The notes under the pieces: generated by a model
Seen by the model: only the letters and a program-made list of their open reading frames with translations
What the model was told of the DNA's origin: nothing
Databases searched by the model: none
Part shown: one piece after another, positions 1-8,337 of the stretch
Layout: each line of letters starts with the position of its first letter
How positions within the stretch are numbered: the stretch's first letter is position 1
Program-made: the position numbers and the translations under genes
NCBI GenBank assembly: GCA_012271065.1
Contig: JAAXHE010000346.1
Location: forward strand, 1 to 44,857
Origin: Candidatus Latescibacterota bacterium
GTDB lineage: Bacteria; Latescibacterota; UBA2968; GCA-2709665
Direction: 5' to 3'
Length of the DNA: 44,857 nucleotides

Positions 1-38
1 TGAAGGCTTACTGAAAGACTCTAAAAGGCACGGATTCC

Positions 39-2378
39 ATGCTCCGGAATTATCTGATCGTGGCGTATCGCAATCTCCTGCGGCACAAGGTCTACTCCCT
101 GATCAACGTGGCAGGCCTTTCGATAGGAATCGCATTCTGCATTCTGACGTTCCTGTACGTCCGGAACGAGTGGACATTCGACGCTTTCCACGAGAACGCG
201 GATCGGATCTACCGTGTATATGTTGAAACGGGATTCGGACAGTCGGGCATGACGCCGGCCCCGCTGGGGCCCGCGCTGGAGGCAGCGTTTCCGGACATCC
301 GGGCCGTAAGGATCGGCGGGGGCGCTTCAGCTGTGAAGGAGGGGGACCGGTCTCTAGGGCAGAGTATCTACTTTGCCGATGCGGCGATCTTCGAAGTGTT
401 CACTTTTCCCCTGCTGAAGGGAGATCCTGCAACCGTGCTGGAAGATCCGTCCACTCTTGTGATCACCGACGCGGCGGCGCGGAAATACTTCGGAGATGAA
501 GACCCCATTGGCAAGGTCCTTTCGGTAGACCTGGTGGGACTACCGCGGGTGGTCCGGGATTTCGTTGTAACCGGGATTGCTAAGACCATTCCAAAAAACT
601 CCAGCATCCGGTTCGACTTTCTGGCTCCGTTTGCCGCCAGGGGCGAACCCCGGAATTGGAAACACCTTAATATAACGACCTATTTGCTTCTTTCGGAACA
701 CGTCTGGCCGGCCGATCTTGAGGAACGGTTTCCGGGGCTTGTAAAGGCATGGTTCGGTGAAAATGCGGTTCGAAAGGTCGGCCTTCAGCCCCTTCTGGAG
801 GTACATCTCAACCGCGGTGGTCGGGGACCGAAGCCTGTGAGCGATCCGGTCTATTCATACGTTCTTATTGGAATCTCTCTTATGGTGCTGGTAATTGCTT
901 GCGTGAACTTCATGACCCTTGCCGTAGGCAGATCGTTCTCTCGCGACCGCGAGATTGCGATGCGTAGAGTGTCTGGCGCATCGCGGACGCAGCTGACTCA
1001 GCAGTTCCTGGGAGAGTCATTGTTGTTGAGCGTGATGGCCCTGATTACCGGGGTCGTTCTGGCGGAACTCCTCCTGCCGACATTCAACAACCTGTTCGGG
1101 ATGGACCTCGCCCTTCGCGATCAGACGGATGGCGCTGGGCTGGCCTTTCTGGTCGGACTCTCGGTGGTGGTCGGGCTGGCGGCTGGCGGATATCCGGCCT
1201 TTGTTCTTTCCGGGTTTCAACCGGTTGTGGTGTTAGGTGCAAGGCACATGTTCGGAGCGACCAGCCTGTTCGCAAGGACGCTTGTGACTATTCAGTTGGC
1301 GATGTCCGCTTTTGTCGTTGTCAGTGCGCTGCTGATGGTCCGTCAACTCGACTATCTGAAGACAACACAGTTGGGCTTCGATAGCGAGCATGTACTGCGC
1401 ATCCCGATATGGAATCTCTGGCTGAGAGATTCAGGCCATGTCGACGTATACAGGAACGAGTTGATGCAACACCATACGGTCCTGGGGATAACGACCACAA
1501 CGCATACGCTGAGCAACAGGTCGAGGATCCTCGGAAACGTTGAGTATCAAGGAGAAAAATTCGATGTCGAGCTGGTAAATGTCGGAGATGAATTCATTAA
1601 GACAATGGGTTTCTCCCTCCTGGAGGGCGCGGATTTCGATCCACGGAGTTCCGATTCCCGGGCTTCAATACTGGTGAACGAAGAGTTGGTCCGGCGTCTG
1701 GGTTGGGAGACGCCGGTCGCGGGAAGAACGTTGCGAGTGGAAGAACGGGACGTAGTGGTGATCGGGGTTGTCCACGACTTCCACGTTCGCTCTCTGCACC
1801 ATAGGATCGGACCGGCGGTGTTGAGGCTCGACAAGATGGGACGGGGCATGCTTTTCGTCAGAATCCGCGCTGAAAACATCCCGGCGTCACTGGCGTTTTT
1901 GAAGGAAAAGTGGCGGGAGGTCGCGCCTGGCCTTGAGTTTCAATATTCTTTTCTTGACGACGAAGTGAAAGGGCAATACAAGACGGAGGAGCGCTGGAGT
2001 CGGGTCTTACAATTATCTGCGCTGTTCGCGGTCTTAATCGCCTGTCTCGGAGCGTTCGGGCTCACGGCCCTTGCGGTTGCGCGCCGGACCCGGGAGATCG
2101 GGGTCCGGAAGGTCCTGGGCGCCCATGCCTCCGGGATTGTTTCCCTGTTAACCATGGATTTCGTAAAGCTCGTGGTCATTGCGAGTCTCATTGCTTTCCC
2201 CGCGGCGTACTATGCGACGGAGCGATGGCTGCAGGATTTCGCGTATCGTATAGACCCGGATTTTTCCACCTTTGTGTTGGGCGGGGTGTTGGTGCTGCTG
2301 GCCGTGCTGCTGACAGTGAGCGTTCAGGCCATCCGGGCGGCGTGGGCGAATCCGGTGGATGCGCTGCGGACGGAGTGA
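39..2378 (+). CDS. ABC transporter permease, MacB/FtsX type (779 aa)
   Basis: This is a four-helix inner-membrane permease of the MacB/FtsX kind, which works with a LolD/MacB-type ATPase to move substrates or transmit force across the periplasm. The first membrane helix is at about residues 15-42, right after the family-typical opening MLRNYLIVAYRNLLRHK. A MacB-like periplasmic core follows to about 270, with the usual FHENADRIYRV motif at its start. A first FtsX block lies at about 275-400 (AMRRVSGASRTQLTQQF). A second periplasmic core and a second FtsX block (EIGVRKVLGAHASGIVSLL, about 690-710) close the protein, ending in the family-typical NPVDALR. The length of about 780 residues fits the double-FtsX subgroup. 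The ATG at 39 is the only start that keeps helix 1 intact. The same architecture recurs, broken, at 6334-8255, so two permeases once flanked the fusion protein and ATPase. The substrate cannot be inferred. Confidence 0.93.
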   Translation: MLRNYLIVAYRNLLRHKVYSLINVAGLSIGIAFCILTFLYVRNEWTFDAFHENADRIYRVYVETGFGQSGMTPAPLGPALEAAFPDIRAVRIGGGASAVKEGDRSLGQSIYFADAAIFEVFTFPLLKGDPATVLEDPSTLVITDAAARKYFGDEDPIGKVLSVDLVGLPRVVRDFVVTGIAKTIPKNSSIRFDFLAPFAARGEPRNWKHLNITTYLLLSEHVWPADLEERFPGLVKAWFGENAVRKVGLQPLLEVHLNRGGRGPKPVSDPVYSYVLIGISLMVLVIACVNFMTLAVGRSFSRDREIAMRRVSGASRTQLTQQFLGESLLLSVMALITGVVLAELLLPTFNNLFGMDLALRDQTDGAGLAFLVGLSVVVGLAAGGYPAFVLSGFQPVVVLGARHMFGATSLFARTLVTIQLAMSAFVVVSALLMVRQLDYLKTTQLGFDSEHVLRIPIWNLWLRDSGHVDVYRNELMQHHTVLGITTTTHTLSNRSRILGNVEYQGEKFDVELVNVGDEFIKTMGFSLLEGADFDPRSSDSRASILVNEELVRRLGWETPVAGRTLRVEERDVVVIGVVHDFHVRSLHHRIGPAVLRLDKMGRGMLFVRIRAENIPASLAFLKEKWREVAPGLEFQYSFLDDEVKGQYKTEERWSRVLQLSALFAVLIACLGAFGLTALAVARRTREIGVRKVLGAHASGIVSLLTMDFVKLVVIASLIAFPAAYYATERWLQDFAYRIDPDFSTFVLGGVLVLLAVLLTVSVQAIRAAWANPVDALRTE

Positions 2379-2616
2379 AATATCGAGTTCATGGTATGGT
2401 TGGCATCCCCGCCCATCGGCAGTTTGGTTGGAACTGTTCATTTTCGAACATCAGTGTATCGAAATCGAACACTTGTTTGTCGCGCTTTTGAGAGAATAGG
2501 CCATAACCAGTTGAAAATTATATAGAAATGATTGTTGGCACGATTGTCGCTTCTTATGGATATGAGGTCGGTCAAATCCGTACGAAAGACGCAAAACGGA
2601 GTGAATACCCTTTACG
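2379..2616. other. Intergenic region upstream of the sigma factor gene
   Basis: This stretch of 238 bases separates the permease from the sigma factor gene. It is more AT-rich than the flanking genes. I see no convincing ORF and no hairpin strong enough to call a terminator. It presumably holds the sigma-factor promoter, which I could not identify. Confidence 0.4.
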
Positions 2617-3228
2617 ATGAAATGTGAATACAAGAACTTGCACGTCGCGCCTGAATCCGACACGGCGGTGATCGATCGGGCGATTGCCGGTGACGATTTG
2701 GCTTTTCAGGTCCTTTTCAGGCGCCACCGAGACCGTGTGCGTGCGCTCGTGCACCGATGCGCGAGGAATGCCGATGAGGCCGAGGACCTGGTCCAAATGG
2801 TCTTCATCAAGGCGTTTCTGGGGCTGGCCGGATTTCGCGGACAGGCCGCATTCACCACGTGGCTTACGCGCATCGCTATGAATGAGTGTACGAATTACTT
2901 GCGGTCATTGAAAAAGCGGAAGATCTGGTTGAACGAAGTTGAGGATGCCGTGCCCGCGCTCCAGGCGCGTTGGCTGCCGGCGCCCGACCAGGATCCCGAA
3001 ACGGCGTTGGTCCGGAAGGAACGCAGGGAAATCGTGGCGCGGAGCATCCGGACGCTGCCGGAACGCCACCGGGAAGCGATCTGTCTCCATTATCTCATGG
3101 AACGGTCCTACGATGAGATCGTCGAGCAGCTGCAGGTACCGGCGGGAACGCTGAAGGTCTGGTTGTACAGGGGGCGCCACGGGTTGAAGCGGGAGATCGA
3201 ACGGCTGGGGGTGACGGGGAGTTCATAG
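2617..3228 (+). CDS. RNA polymerase ECF-type sigma-70 factor (203 aa)
   Basis: This is an extracytoplasmic-function sigma factor that directs RNA polymerase to a small set of promoters. Region 2 spans about residues 27-98, with the core-binding segment DEAEDLVQMVFIKAF at 53-67 and the promoter-melting/-10 recognition segment around FTTWLTRIAMNECTNYLR at 79-96. Region 4, the -35-binding helix-turn-helix, spans about 137-190 and includes SYDEIVEQLQVPAGTLKVWL. There is no region 1.1 or 3, as expected for the group. The gene lies 65 bases upstream of a membrane-fusion gene and in the same direction, so it may control the export locus. No anti-sigma gene (a short membrane protein with a zinc-finger-like N-terminus) is visible next to it, so how its activity is held in check is unknown. 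Confidence 0.93.
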   Translation: MKCEYKNLHVAPESDTAVIDRAIAGDDLAFQVLFRRHRDRVRALVHRCARNADEAEDLVQMVFIKAFLGLAGFRGQAAFTTWLTRIAMNECTNYLRSLKKRKIWLNEVEDAVPALQARWLPAPDQDPETALVRKERREIVARSIRTLPERHREAICLHYLMERSYDEIVEQLQVPAGTLKVWLYRGRHGLKREIERLGVTGSS

Positions 3229-3293
3229 AAACGACCGGAAATTGACTCGCGAGAATTGGAGGCGAGCGTTTCATAGGTCGTTAAGGCAAGACG

Positions 3294-4736
3294 ATGGAAG
3301 AGCGAAAACCAAAGAAGGAAAAGGGACGCCTGTTGCGGCTGAATCGGGCAGGCACAGCATCCGATCGCCAGACTTCAGATCGGGAGGCGTCCCAAGGTCC
3401 GGCGGACTCGGTTGGCGGAGACAAACCGGTCCCCGGTTTCGTGAATCCGGGTACTTCCGCGTCGGCACGGGAGACGCCAACCGGGGGCATGGACCGCAGG
3501 ATCGAGAAGAAGCTGTTGACGCCGAAGCGCATTATCAGCGTCGTGGCGGTCGTGGGCTTTGTGGGGCTCGTGCTCTATATGGCCATATTCGGCGACCACA
3601 GCGCAAGGCTCAACGTGCAGGCCGAGCGAATCACGATATCCGAAGTCACCATCGGTCCCTTCCAGGAGTTCATCCCCCAGCGCGGCACGGTGATGCCCAT
3701 TCAGACGCACTACCTGGATGCGCTGGAAGGCGGGCAGGTGGAGGAGACCTACCTGGAAGTGGGGGCAATGGTCGAACAGGGCACGCCAATCCTGCGGATG
3801 TCGAATCCGACCTTGGAACAGACCGTGTTGAGCCAGGAAGCGCAGCTGTTCGAGCAGATCAACCGAATGGAAAACACGCGTCTGAACCAGGAGATCCAGG
3901 ATATCCAGCGCAAGCGATCGCTGATGGACATCGAACTGGACCTTCAGAAGTCGGAACGCGATTTTCGGAGAGAGAAAGCGCTGTTCGAAAACAACCTCGC
4001 CTCGCGAAACAAATTCAACGAAGCAAAAGAAAAGTACGAACACGCGCAGAAGCTCAAGGTGTTCATGGTGGAGACCATTCGACGCGACTCCATGTATCGC
4101 GTCAACGAACTGGCTGCCCTGCAGAAGCGCGCTCGCAGCCTGCAGCTTCAACTGGATGACGTGCGCCGACCGTTGAGAAACCTGACCGTCCGCGCTCCGA
4201 TTGCAGGTCAACTGTCACAGCTCAACGCCGAGATCGGCAAACTGATCGGGAAGGGAACCAGCATCGGCCAGATCGACGTTCTCGACGCGTACAAGATGCG
4301 CGCGGCGATCGATGAATTCTACATTACGAGAATTACAGCGGGGCTCCGGGGGACGATTGAAATCGACGAAGAGATCTTCGAGTTGAAAATCCGCCGGGTG
4401 TTCCCGGAGGTGAAGGAGGGGCAGTTCGAGGTCGACATGGATTTCGTGGGTGAAGCGCCCCGAAGCATCCGCCGCGGACAGACGGAGCAGATTCGACTGG
4501 AACTGGACGCGCCCGAAGAAGCCCTGCTGTTGCCGCGGGGCGGATTCTATCAGACCACCGGCGGCAACTGGGTCTTCGTGGTCGAGGGAGACATGGCTGT
4601 CCGGCGCAAGGTCCGTATCGGACGCCAGAACCCGGAATATTTCGAAGTACTCGAGGGCCTCTCACCGGGCGAACGGGTGGTGACCTCGTCGTATGAGAAC
4701 TATGAGGAAATCGATAAGCTGGTTCTACAGCGGTGA
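3294..4736 (+). CDS. Membrane fusion protein, HlyD/MacA-like efflux adaptor (up to 480 aa)
   Basis: This is a periplasmic adaptor that links an inner-membrane MacB/FtsX transporter to an outer-membrane channel. A single membrane anchor lies at about residues 76-100 (ISVVAVVGFVGLVLYMAIF). The biotinyl-lipoyl half-motif follows (GGQVEETYLEVGAMVEQGTPIL). A long coiled-coil hairpin at about 180-300 is rich in Gln, Glu and Arg (QLFEQINRMENTRLNQEIQ). The second lipoyl half is LTVRAPIAGQLSQL, and beta-barrel and membrane-proximal domains complete the protein. The first 65 residues are polar and low in complexity. Family members usually begin close to MDRRIEKKLLTPKR, so the true start may be the ATG at 3489; the ATG at 3294 has an AAGG upstream. 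The gene is followed by a hairpin repeat and a four-helix-bundle gene rather than directly by the ATPase. Confidence 0.9.
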   Translation: MEERKPKKEKGRLLRLNRAGTASDRQTSDREASQGPADSVGGDKPVPGFVNPGTSASARETPTGGMDRRIEKKLLTPKRIISVVAVVGFVGLVLYMAIFGDHSARLNVQAERITISEVTIGPFQEFIPQRGTVMPIQTHYLDALEGGQVEETYLEVGAMVEQGTPILRMSNPTLEQTVLSQEAQLFEQINRMENTRLNQEIQDIQRKRSLMDIELDLQKSERDFRREKALFENNLASRNKFNEAKEKYEHAQKLKVFMVETIRRDSMYRVNELAALQKRARSLQLQLDDVRRPLRNLTVRAPIAGQLSQLNAEIGKLIGKGTSIGQIDVLDAYKMRAAIDEFYITRITAGLRGTIEIDEEIFELKIRRVFPEVKEGQFEVDMDFVGEAPRSIRRGQTEQIRLELDAPEEALLLPRGGFYQTTGGNWVFVVEGDMAVRRKVRIGRQNPEYFEVLEGLSPGERVVTSSYENYEEIDKLVLQR

Positions 4737-4857
4737 GAGGGAAGAGGTGAGACGGGAGATGAGATCTTTGCCGATCTGTTCTACCTCTATGCCTCCGGCA
4801 TAATTTTACACCCAGCGAGGCGGGACATCTCTTACCTCTCACGTCTTACGTCTAACA
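4735..4857. repeat. Purine/pyrimidine-armed hairpin repeat, copy A
   Basis: A purine-rich left arm (GAGGGAAGAGGTGAGACGGG) and a pyrimidine-rich right arm (TCTTACCTCTCACGTCTTAC) surround a core with TGCCTCCGGCA at 4790-4800. The same plan recurs at 11838, 14380, 29550 and, inverted, at 36789, with a right arm alone at 5350. The arms can pair imperfectly, giving a long hairpin. It starts at the stop codon of the fusion protein gene and separates it from the next gene. It looks like a non-autonomous mobile or REP/MITE-like element; its nature is inferred from the multiple copies only. Confidence 0.7.
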
Positions 4858-4928
4858 TCGGAAACCGGAAGAGGAAGACCCGGTGACCGGTTTCTTCGCC
4901 AGGCCAAACGGAATAGAGCCAAGACACG

Positions 4929-5288
4929 ATGATGGAACTCAGCCACAAGAAGCTTGTAGTGTGGAAAAAGAGCATCGAACTGGTGAACGAGATTTACACC
5001 CTGACTTCTGGATTTCCTTCCACCGAAATCTATGGCATTACCAGTCAGTTGCGGCGATCTGCTGTCTCAATACCTTCAAACATCGCCGAAGGATCGGCAA
5101 GATCTTCACAAATCGAACGCAGGAGATATCTCGAAATAGCCAGGAGTTCGCTGGTCGAATTGGATACCCATCTTGAGATTGCACTGACCCTCCAATTGTG
5201 TTCGGACGATGACGTTCAATCAATCTCAGAAACAATGAACCGATTGTTTGGTTTGCTGTCAGGATTGATAAAGAGGACTTTGTCGTGA
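4929..5288 (+). CDS. Four-helix bundle protein, S23/intervening-sequence family (119 aa)
   Basis: This is a small cytoplasmic protein of the four-helix-bundle family (TIGR02436-like) first known from intervening sequences of 23S rRNA genes. Its biochemical role is unknown. Family signatures are the opening HKKLVVWKKSIELVNEIY (about residues 5-22), the stretch YGITSQLRRSAVSIPSNIAEGSAR (about 40-63), and YLEIARSSLVELDTHLEIA (about 72-90). The length is normal. Two adjacent ATGs at 4929 and 4932 can serve as start, with no strong ribosome-binding site. It is not inside an rRNA gene here. It sits between a fusion-protein gene and its ATPase, with a full hairpin repeat on one side (4735-4857) and a right-arm copy on the other (5350-5377), which suggests that it arrived with the repeats and split an older operon. 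Confidence 0.9.
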   Translation: MMELSHKKLVVWKKSIELVNEIYTLTSGFPSTEIYGITSQLRRSAVSIPSNIAEGSARSSQIERRRYLEIARSSLVELDTHLEIALTLQLCSDDDVQSISETMNRLFGLLSGLIKRTLS

Positions 5289-5349
5289 TCCGTTCCAATA
5301 ACGTAGCCATTGTTTATGCGACAAATCAGACGATATGGCACTCACATCA

Positions 5350-5377
5350 TCTACCCTCTCCCGTCTTACGTCTACCC
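5350..5377. repeat. Hairpin repeat, right-arm fragment (copy F)
   Basis: The sequence CTACCCTCTCCCGTCTTACG and the following TCTACCCC match the right arms of the hairpin repeats at 4735, 14380 and 29550. No left arm or core is present. Together with copy A it brackets the four-helix-bundle gene. Confidence 0.6.
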
Positions 5378-5395
5378 CTTTTCAAGGAGCCCGAA

Positions 5396-6085
5396 ATGAT
5401 CAAGACCGTGGATTTACAGAAGGTGTACAGGACAGAGGAAGTCGAAACTACTGCGCTGCGAAACGTCAACCTTGAAATCAATGTAGGCGAGTTCGTGGCG
5501 GTGATGGGGCCGTCGGGTTGCGGCAAGTCCACGCTGTTGAACGTGCTGGGGCTGCTGGACAATCCGACGGACGGAGAATACTTTCTGAACGACGTGGAGG
5601 TCTCTGGACATTCGGAGCGGCAGAGAGCCGATACCCGGAAAGAAAATATCGGCTTCGTGTTTCAGAGTTTCAATCTGATCGACGAACTGACCGTGGCCGA
5701 AAATATCGAATTGCCGCTCCTGTACCTGAAGATGCCGTCCAAAGAACGCAGGAAGCGCGTGGACGAATCCATGGAGTATATGGGCATCAAGCACCGCGAG
5801 AAGCACTTCCCGCAACAGCTGTCAGGCGGCCAGCAGCAGCGCGTGGCCGTGGCGCGGGCGGTGATCTCGAATCCGAAGATCATCCTTGCGGACGAGCCTA
5901 CCGGGAACCTGGATTCCGCCAATGGCAATGAAGTTATGGGATTGTTGACGGAACTGAACAAGAACGGGACGACCATCGTCATGGTGACGCACAAAGCGCA
6001 CGACGCCGGATTCGCCCATCGCGTCGTTCACCTGTTCGACGGTCACGTGGTGTCGGAGAACATCAAGGAGCAAGCGCCGAACTAG
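5396..6085 (+). CDS. ABC transporter ATP-binding protein, LolD/MacB type (229 aa)
   Basis: This cytoplasmic ATPase drives an FtsX/MacB-type permease. All nucleotide-binding motifs are present: Walker A GPSGCGKST at residues 38-46, Q-loop Gln90, signature LSGGQ at 142-146, Walker B ILADE at 163-167, and the switch His at 199. The reading frame is open upstream to 5285, but the ATG at 5396 is preferred. It has AGGAG at 5385-5389, six bases before it, and gives the family-standard N-terminus MIKTVDLQKVYRT. The extension before it runs through the repeat at 5350. Its natural partners are the fusion protein at 3294 and the permease remnant directly downstream at 6334-8255. Because that permease is broken, the ATPase may now serve the intact permease at 39-2378. 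Confidence 0.95.
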   Translation: MIKTVDLQKVYRTEEVETTALRNVNLEINVGEFVAVMGPSGCGKSTLLNVLGLLDNPTDGEYFLNDVEVSGHSERQRADTRKENIGFVFQSFNLIDELTVAENIELPLLYLKMPSKERRKRVDESMEYMGIKHREKHFPQQLSGGQQQRVAVARAVISNPKIILADEPTGNLDSANGNEVMGLLTELNKNGTTIVMVTHKAHDAGFAHRVVHLFDGHVVSENIKEQAPN

Positions 6086-6262
6086 CCGCCGCGCGCCAAT
6101 GGCACACAAGCCGTTGCTTCGTACGTCCCCTGGCGCAGCCGCGCTACGCTGAGCTGCAACCAAAGCGGACAGTATGGCCGACGATGACGCCGACGAAGCA
6201 TCTCCTGCTCGCGTCGGATGATGGCAGGGCCGTCTGCCACTCGCCATGGCCAGCAGTGCAGC

Positions 6263-6348
6263 CTCCCCCCTTGAGGGGGAGTCGCAGAAGCCGAGCCTGG
6301 TCCCTGAGCTAAGCGAAGGGCCGGCGACGGCTGATGCGGTGGGGGGAT
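6263..6348. repeat. Interspersed repeat with CCCCCTTGAGGGGG hairpin, copy 1
   Basis: The element begins with CTCCCCCCTTGAGGGGGAGT, continues GTCGCAGAAGCCGAGCC, and ends with GGCTGATGCGGTGGGGGG. A second full copy is at 28470-28563 and a partial inverted copy at 32829-32862. It lies exactly where the start and first membrane helix of the downstream permease should be, so it is a plausible cause or marker of that gene's loss. Confidence 0.7.
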
Positions 6349-8255
6349 TTCTACGCCTTACCGTGTGCAAGCTGCGCGAATGTCATACTCTCAACGAGGT
6401 CGGATTCGATCCATCTGGTGATCGTGCAGGAAACCAGGCCTGACGGCGGTGTCTGGTATTCGACTCTTCATCCTACAACGCTTGCAGCATCTCTTAAGGA
6501 GGAATTCCCGGGAGTCGAGCGGGCAAGCGGGTTCATTCGCTCACAGACGCAAGTATCACATCAGAAGATCCTCTTTCGAGAATCCTTCGGCCTGGTGGAA
6601 CCGGACTTTCTGCGGATGTTCTCATTTCCGCTCCTTGCTGGAGACCCGGAGCAGGCCCTGCGGCGGCCGGATGGCGTGGTGTTGAGCGAGACCGTCGCTC
6701 GTACGCTCTACGGGAATCCTGAAGGCGATTATAGGTCCGCCTTGGGGAATCCGCTGCTGCTGGGAGACCACGAATTTACCGTCGCGGGTGTCATGCGGGA
6801 CGTCCCCGAGAACTCCAGTCTGAATTTCAGTCTCCTGATACCGATCGAGCACCACAGGAATTATTCCTCCGCCTTGGATGATACTGGTGGAAAGACCGCT
6901 GTGTACGTGGAACTTGCAAATACACAGGAAGTGGACGCGCTGGAATCGGCGTTTCCCCCCTTTGCTGAACAACACCTGAAGGACAGAATCGGATGTTTCA
7001 AAACTCGAGGTCGGGTAAGGAATACTGACGACGGGTTCTTGCTGCGCCTCCAGCCGCTGCGCGACGTCTATCTGGATTCTGACGGCGTCAAAAACAGTTA
7101 CGAAGCCAGCGGCAAGACGGTCTATTCGTACCTGCTGTCCGGGCTTGCGATTCTGGTGCTCACGGTTGCATGCATCAATTACGTGACCCTGGCGGCAGGT
7201 CGGTCAGTTGGGCGTGCGTCAGAGGTGGGCATGCGAAGGGTGTTGGGAGCGCACAGGAGGCAACTGATGAGGCAGTTCTGGGGCGAGGCGTTGTTCTTGA
7301 GCCTTGTTGCATTGGCGATGGGAATCGCGCTCGCCGAGATGTTTCTGCCTGCGTTCAATGATCTGGCGCGCAAGAATCTGGACATGCCCTACCTGGACAG
7401 CTGGGGAACACCGCTGGCGCTTCTGGGGATGGTGTGCATCGTCGGACTTGCGGCGGGCAGTTATCCGGCTCTGGTTCTGCCCCGGCTCCAGACAGTAGAC
7501 GTGCTCAAGGGCCATGTCCGTTTTGGAAGACGCAATGCAGGTTCGAGGGCGCTGGTGGCCGTGCAGAATTCCCTTTCGATCGCACTGATGATCGGCGCAA
7601 CTTTGATGATTCAACAACTCAACTACGTGAGAGAAAAGGATTTGGGGTACCGTAAAGAGCAGGTAGTGGTTGTTCCTGTCTCCGACGACTACAGTGACCT
7701 ATATAAAATAGAGGTCTCCAGATCTCATCGAGTTATCAGCGCAACCGTCAGCGACCGAGCGTTTACGACTGGAAGTGCCACATTAGGCCCAGTGGAAACG
7801 ATAGACGGAGAACGCTTTGGGGTTCGAGTTATCCGGATTGATCCCGATTTTCTCAAGACCATGGACATCCAGCTTGTGGCAGGACGGGATATACGTTTCT
7901 ATTCGCGATCCTGATTTCCTGTCTGGGACTTCTCGGGCTGGCGTCTCTTTCCGTTTCACGGCGAACCAAAGAGGTCGGCATCCGAAAGGTCTTGGGGGGC
8001 TCGGTTTCGAACCTTTCTCTCCTGCTCTCCAGTGAATTCGCGAAGCTTGTTCTGGTCGCCAATTTGCTGGCCTGGCCGGTCGCCTATTACGTGATGAACA
8101 GTTGGCTTCAGAATTTCGCCTATCGGATCGATCCTGAACTGGAGATCTTCATTCTATGCGGCGGTCTGGCGCTCGGGGTCGCCATGCTCACCGTGGGCGC
8201 CCAGTCAGTGAAGGCCGCGCTGGCGAATCCCGTGGACGCGCTCAGGTACGAGTGA
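6334..8255 (+). pseudogene. Broken ABC transporter permease, MacB/FtsX type
   Basis: This is the remains of a second permease like the one at 39-2378. The frame from about 6383 to 7911 encodes the periplasmic core (SLKEEFPGVERA, MFSFPLLAGDP), the first FtsX block (GMRRVLGAHRRQLMRQF) and the start of the second periplasmic domain. It stops at 7912-7914 just after GRDIRFYSRS. A different frame (from about 7896, TTT CTA TTC) carries the last FtsX block, LISCLGLLGLASLSVSRRTK, EVGIRKVLGG, and the proper end NPVDALRYE at 8255. About 150-170 residues of the second periplasmic domain are missing at the junction, and the reading frame shifts there. The start codon and first membrane helix are also missing; the sequence before 6383 is an interspersed repeat. 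Both lesions together make function very unlikely. A separate C-terminal ORF (7992-8255) could only yield a fragment. Confidence 0.88.
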
Positions 8256-8337
8256 CGAATTCTACGGGTCTTGAATCAGCAGCCGACCATGGTGGACGAC
8301 GCACATCCTCATCCCTTTCTCCACGAGACCCGCACCT

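Noticed and set aside
3242..4159. Long plus-strand open frame (305 codons) between the sigma factor and fusion-protein genes
   Set aside because: It overlaps the fusion-protein gene in another frame, is extremely rich in Arg and Gly, and shows no family motif; the fusion-protein frame has clear lipoyl and coiled-coil features.
4929..5288. Four-helix-bundle protein as the Avd accessory of a diversity-generating retroelement
   Set aside because: The fold families are related, but no reverse transcriptase and no adenine-biased template/variable repeat pair is present in the window. The sequence matches the S23 group better.
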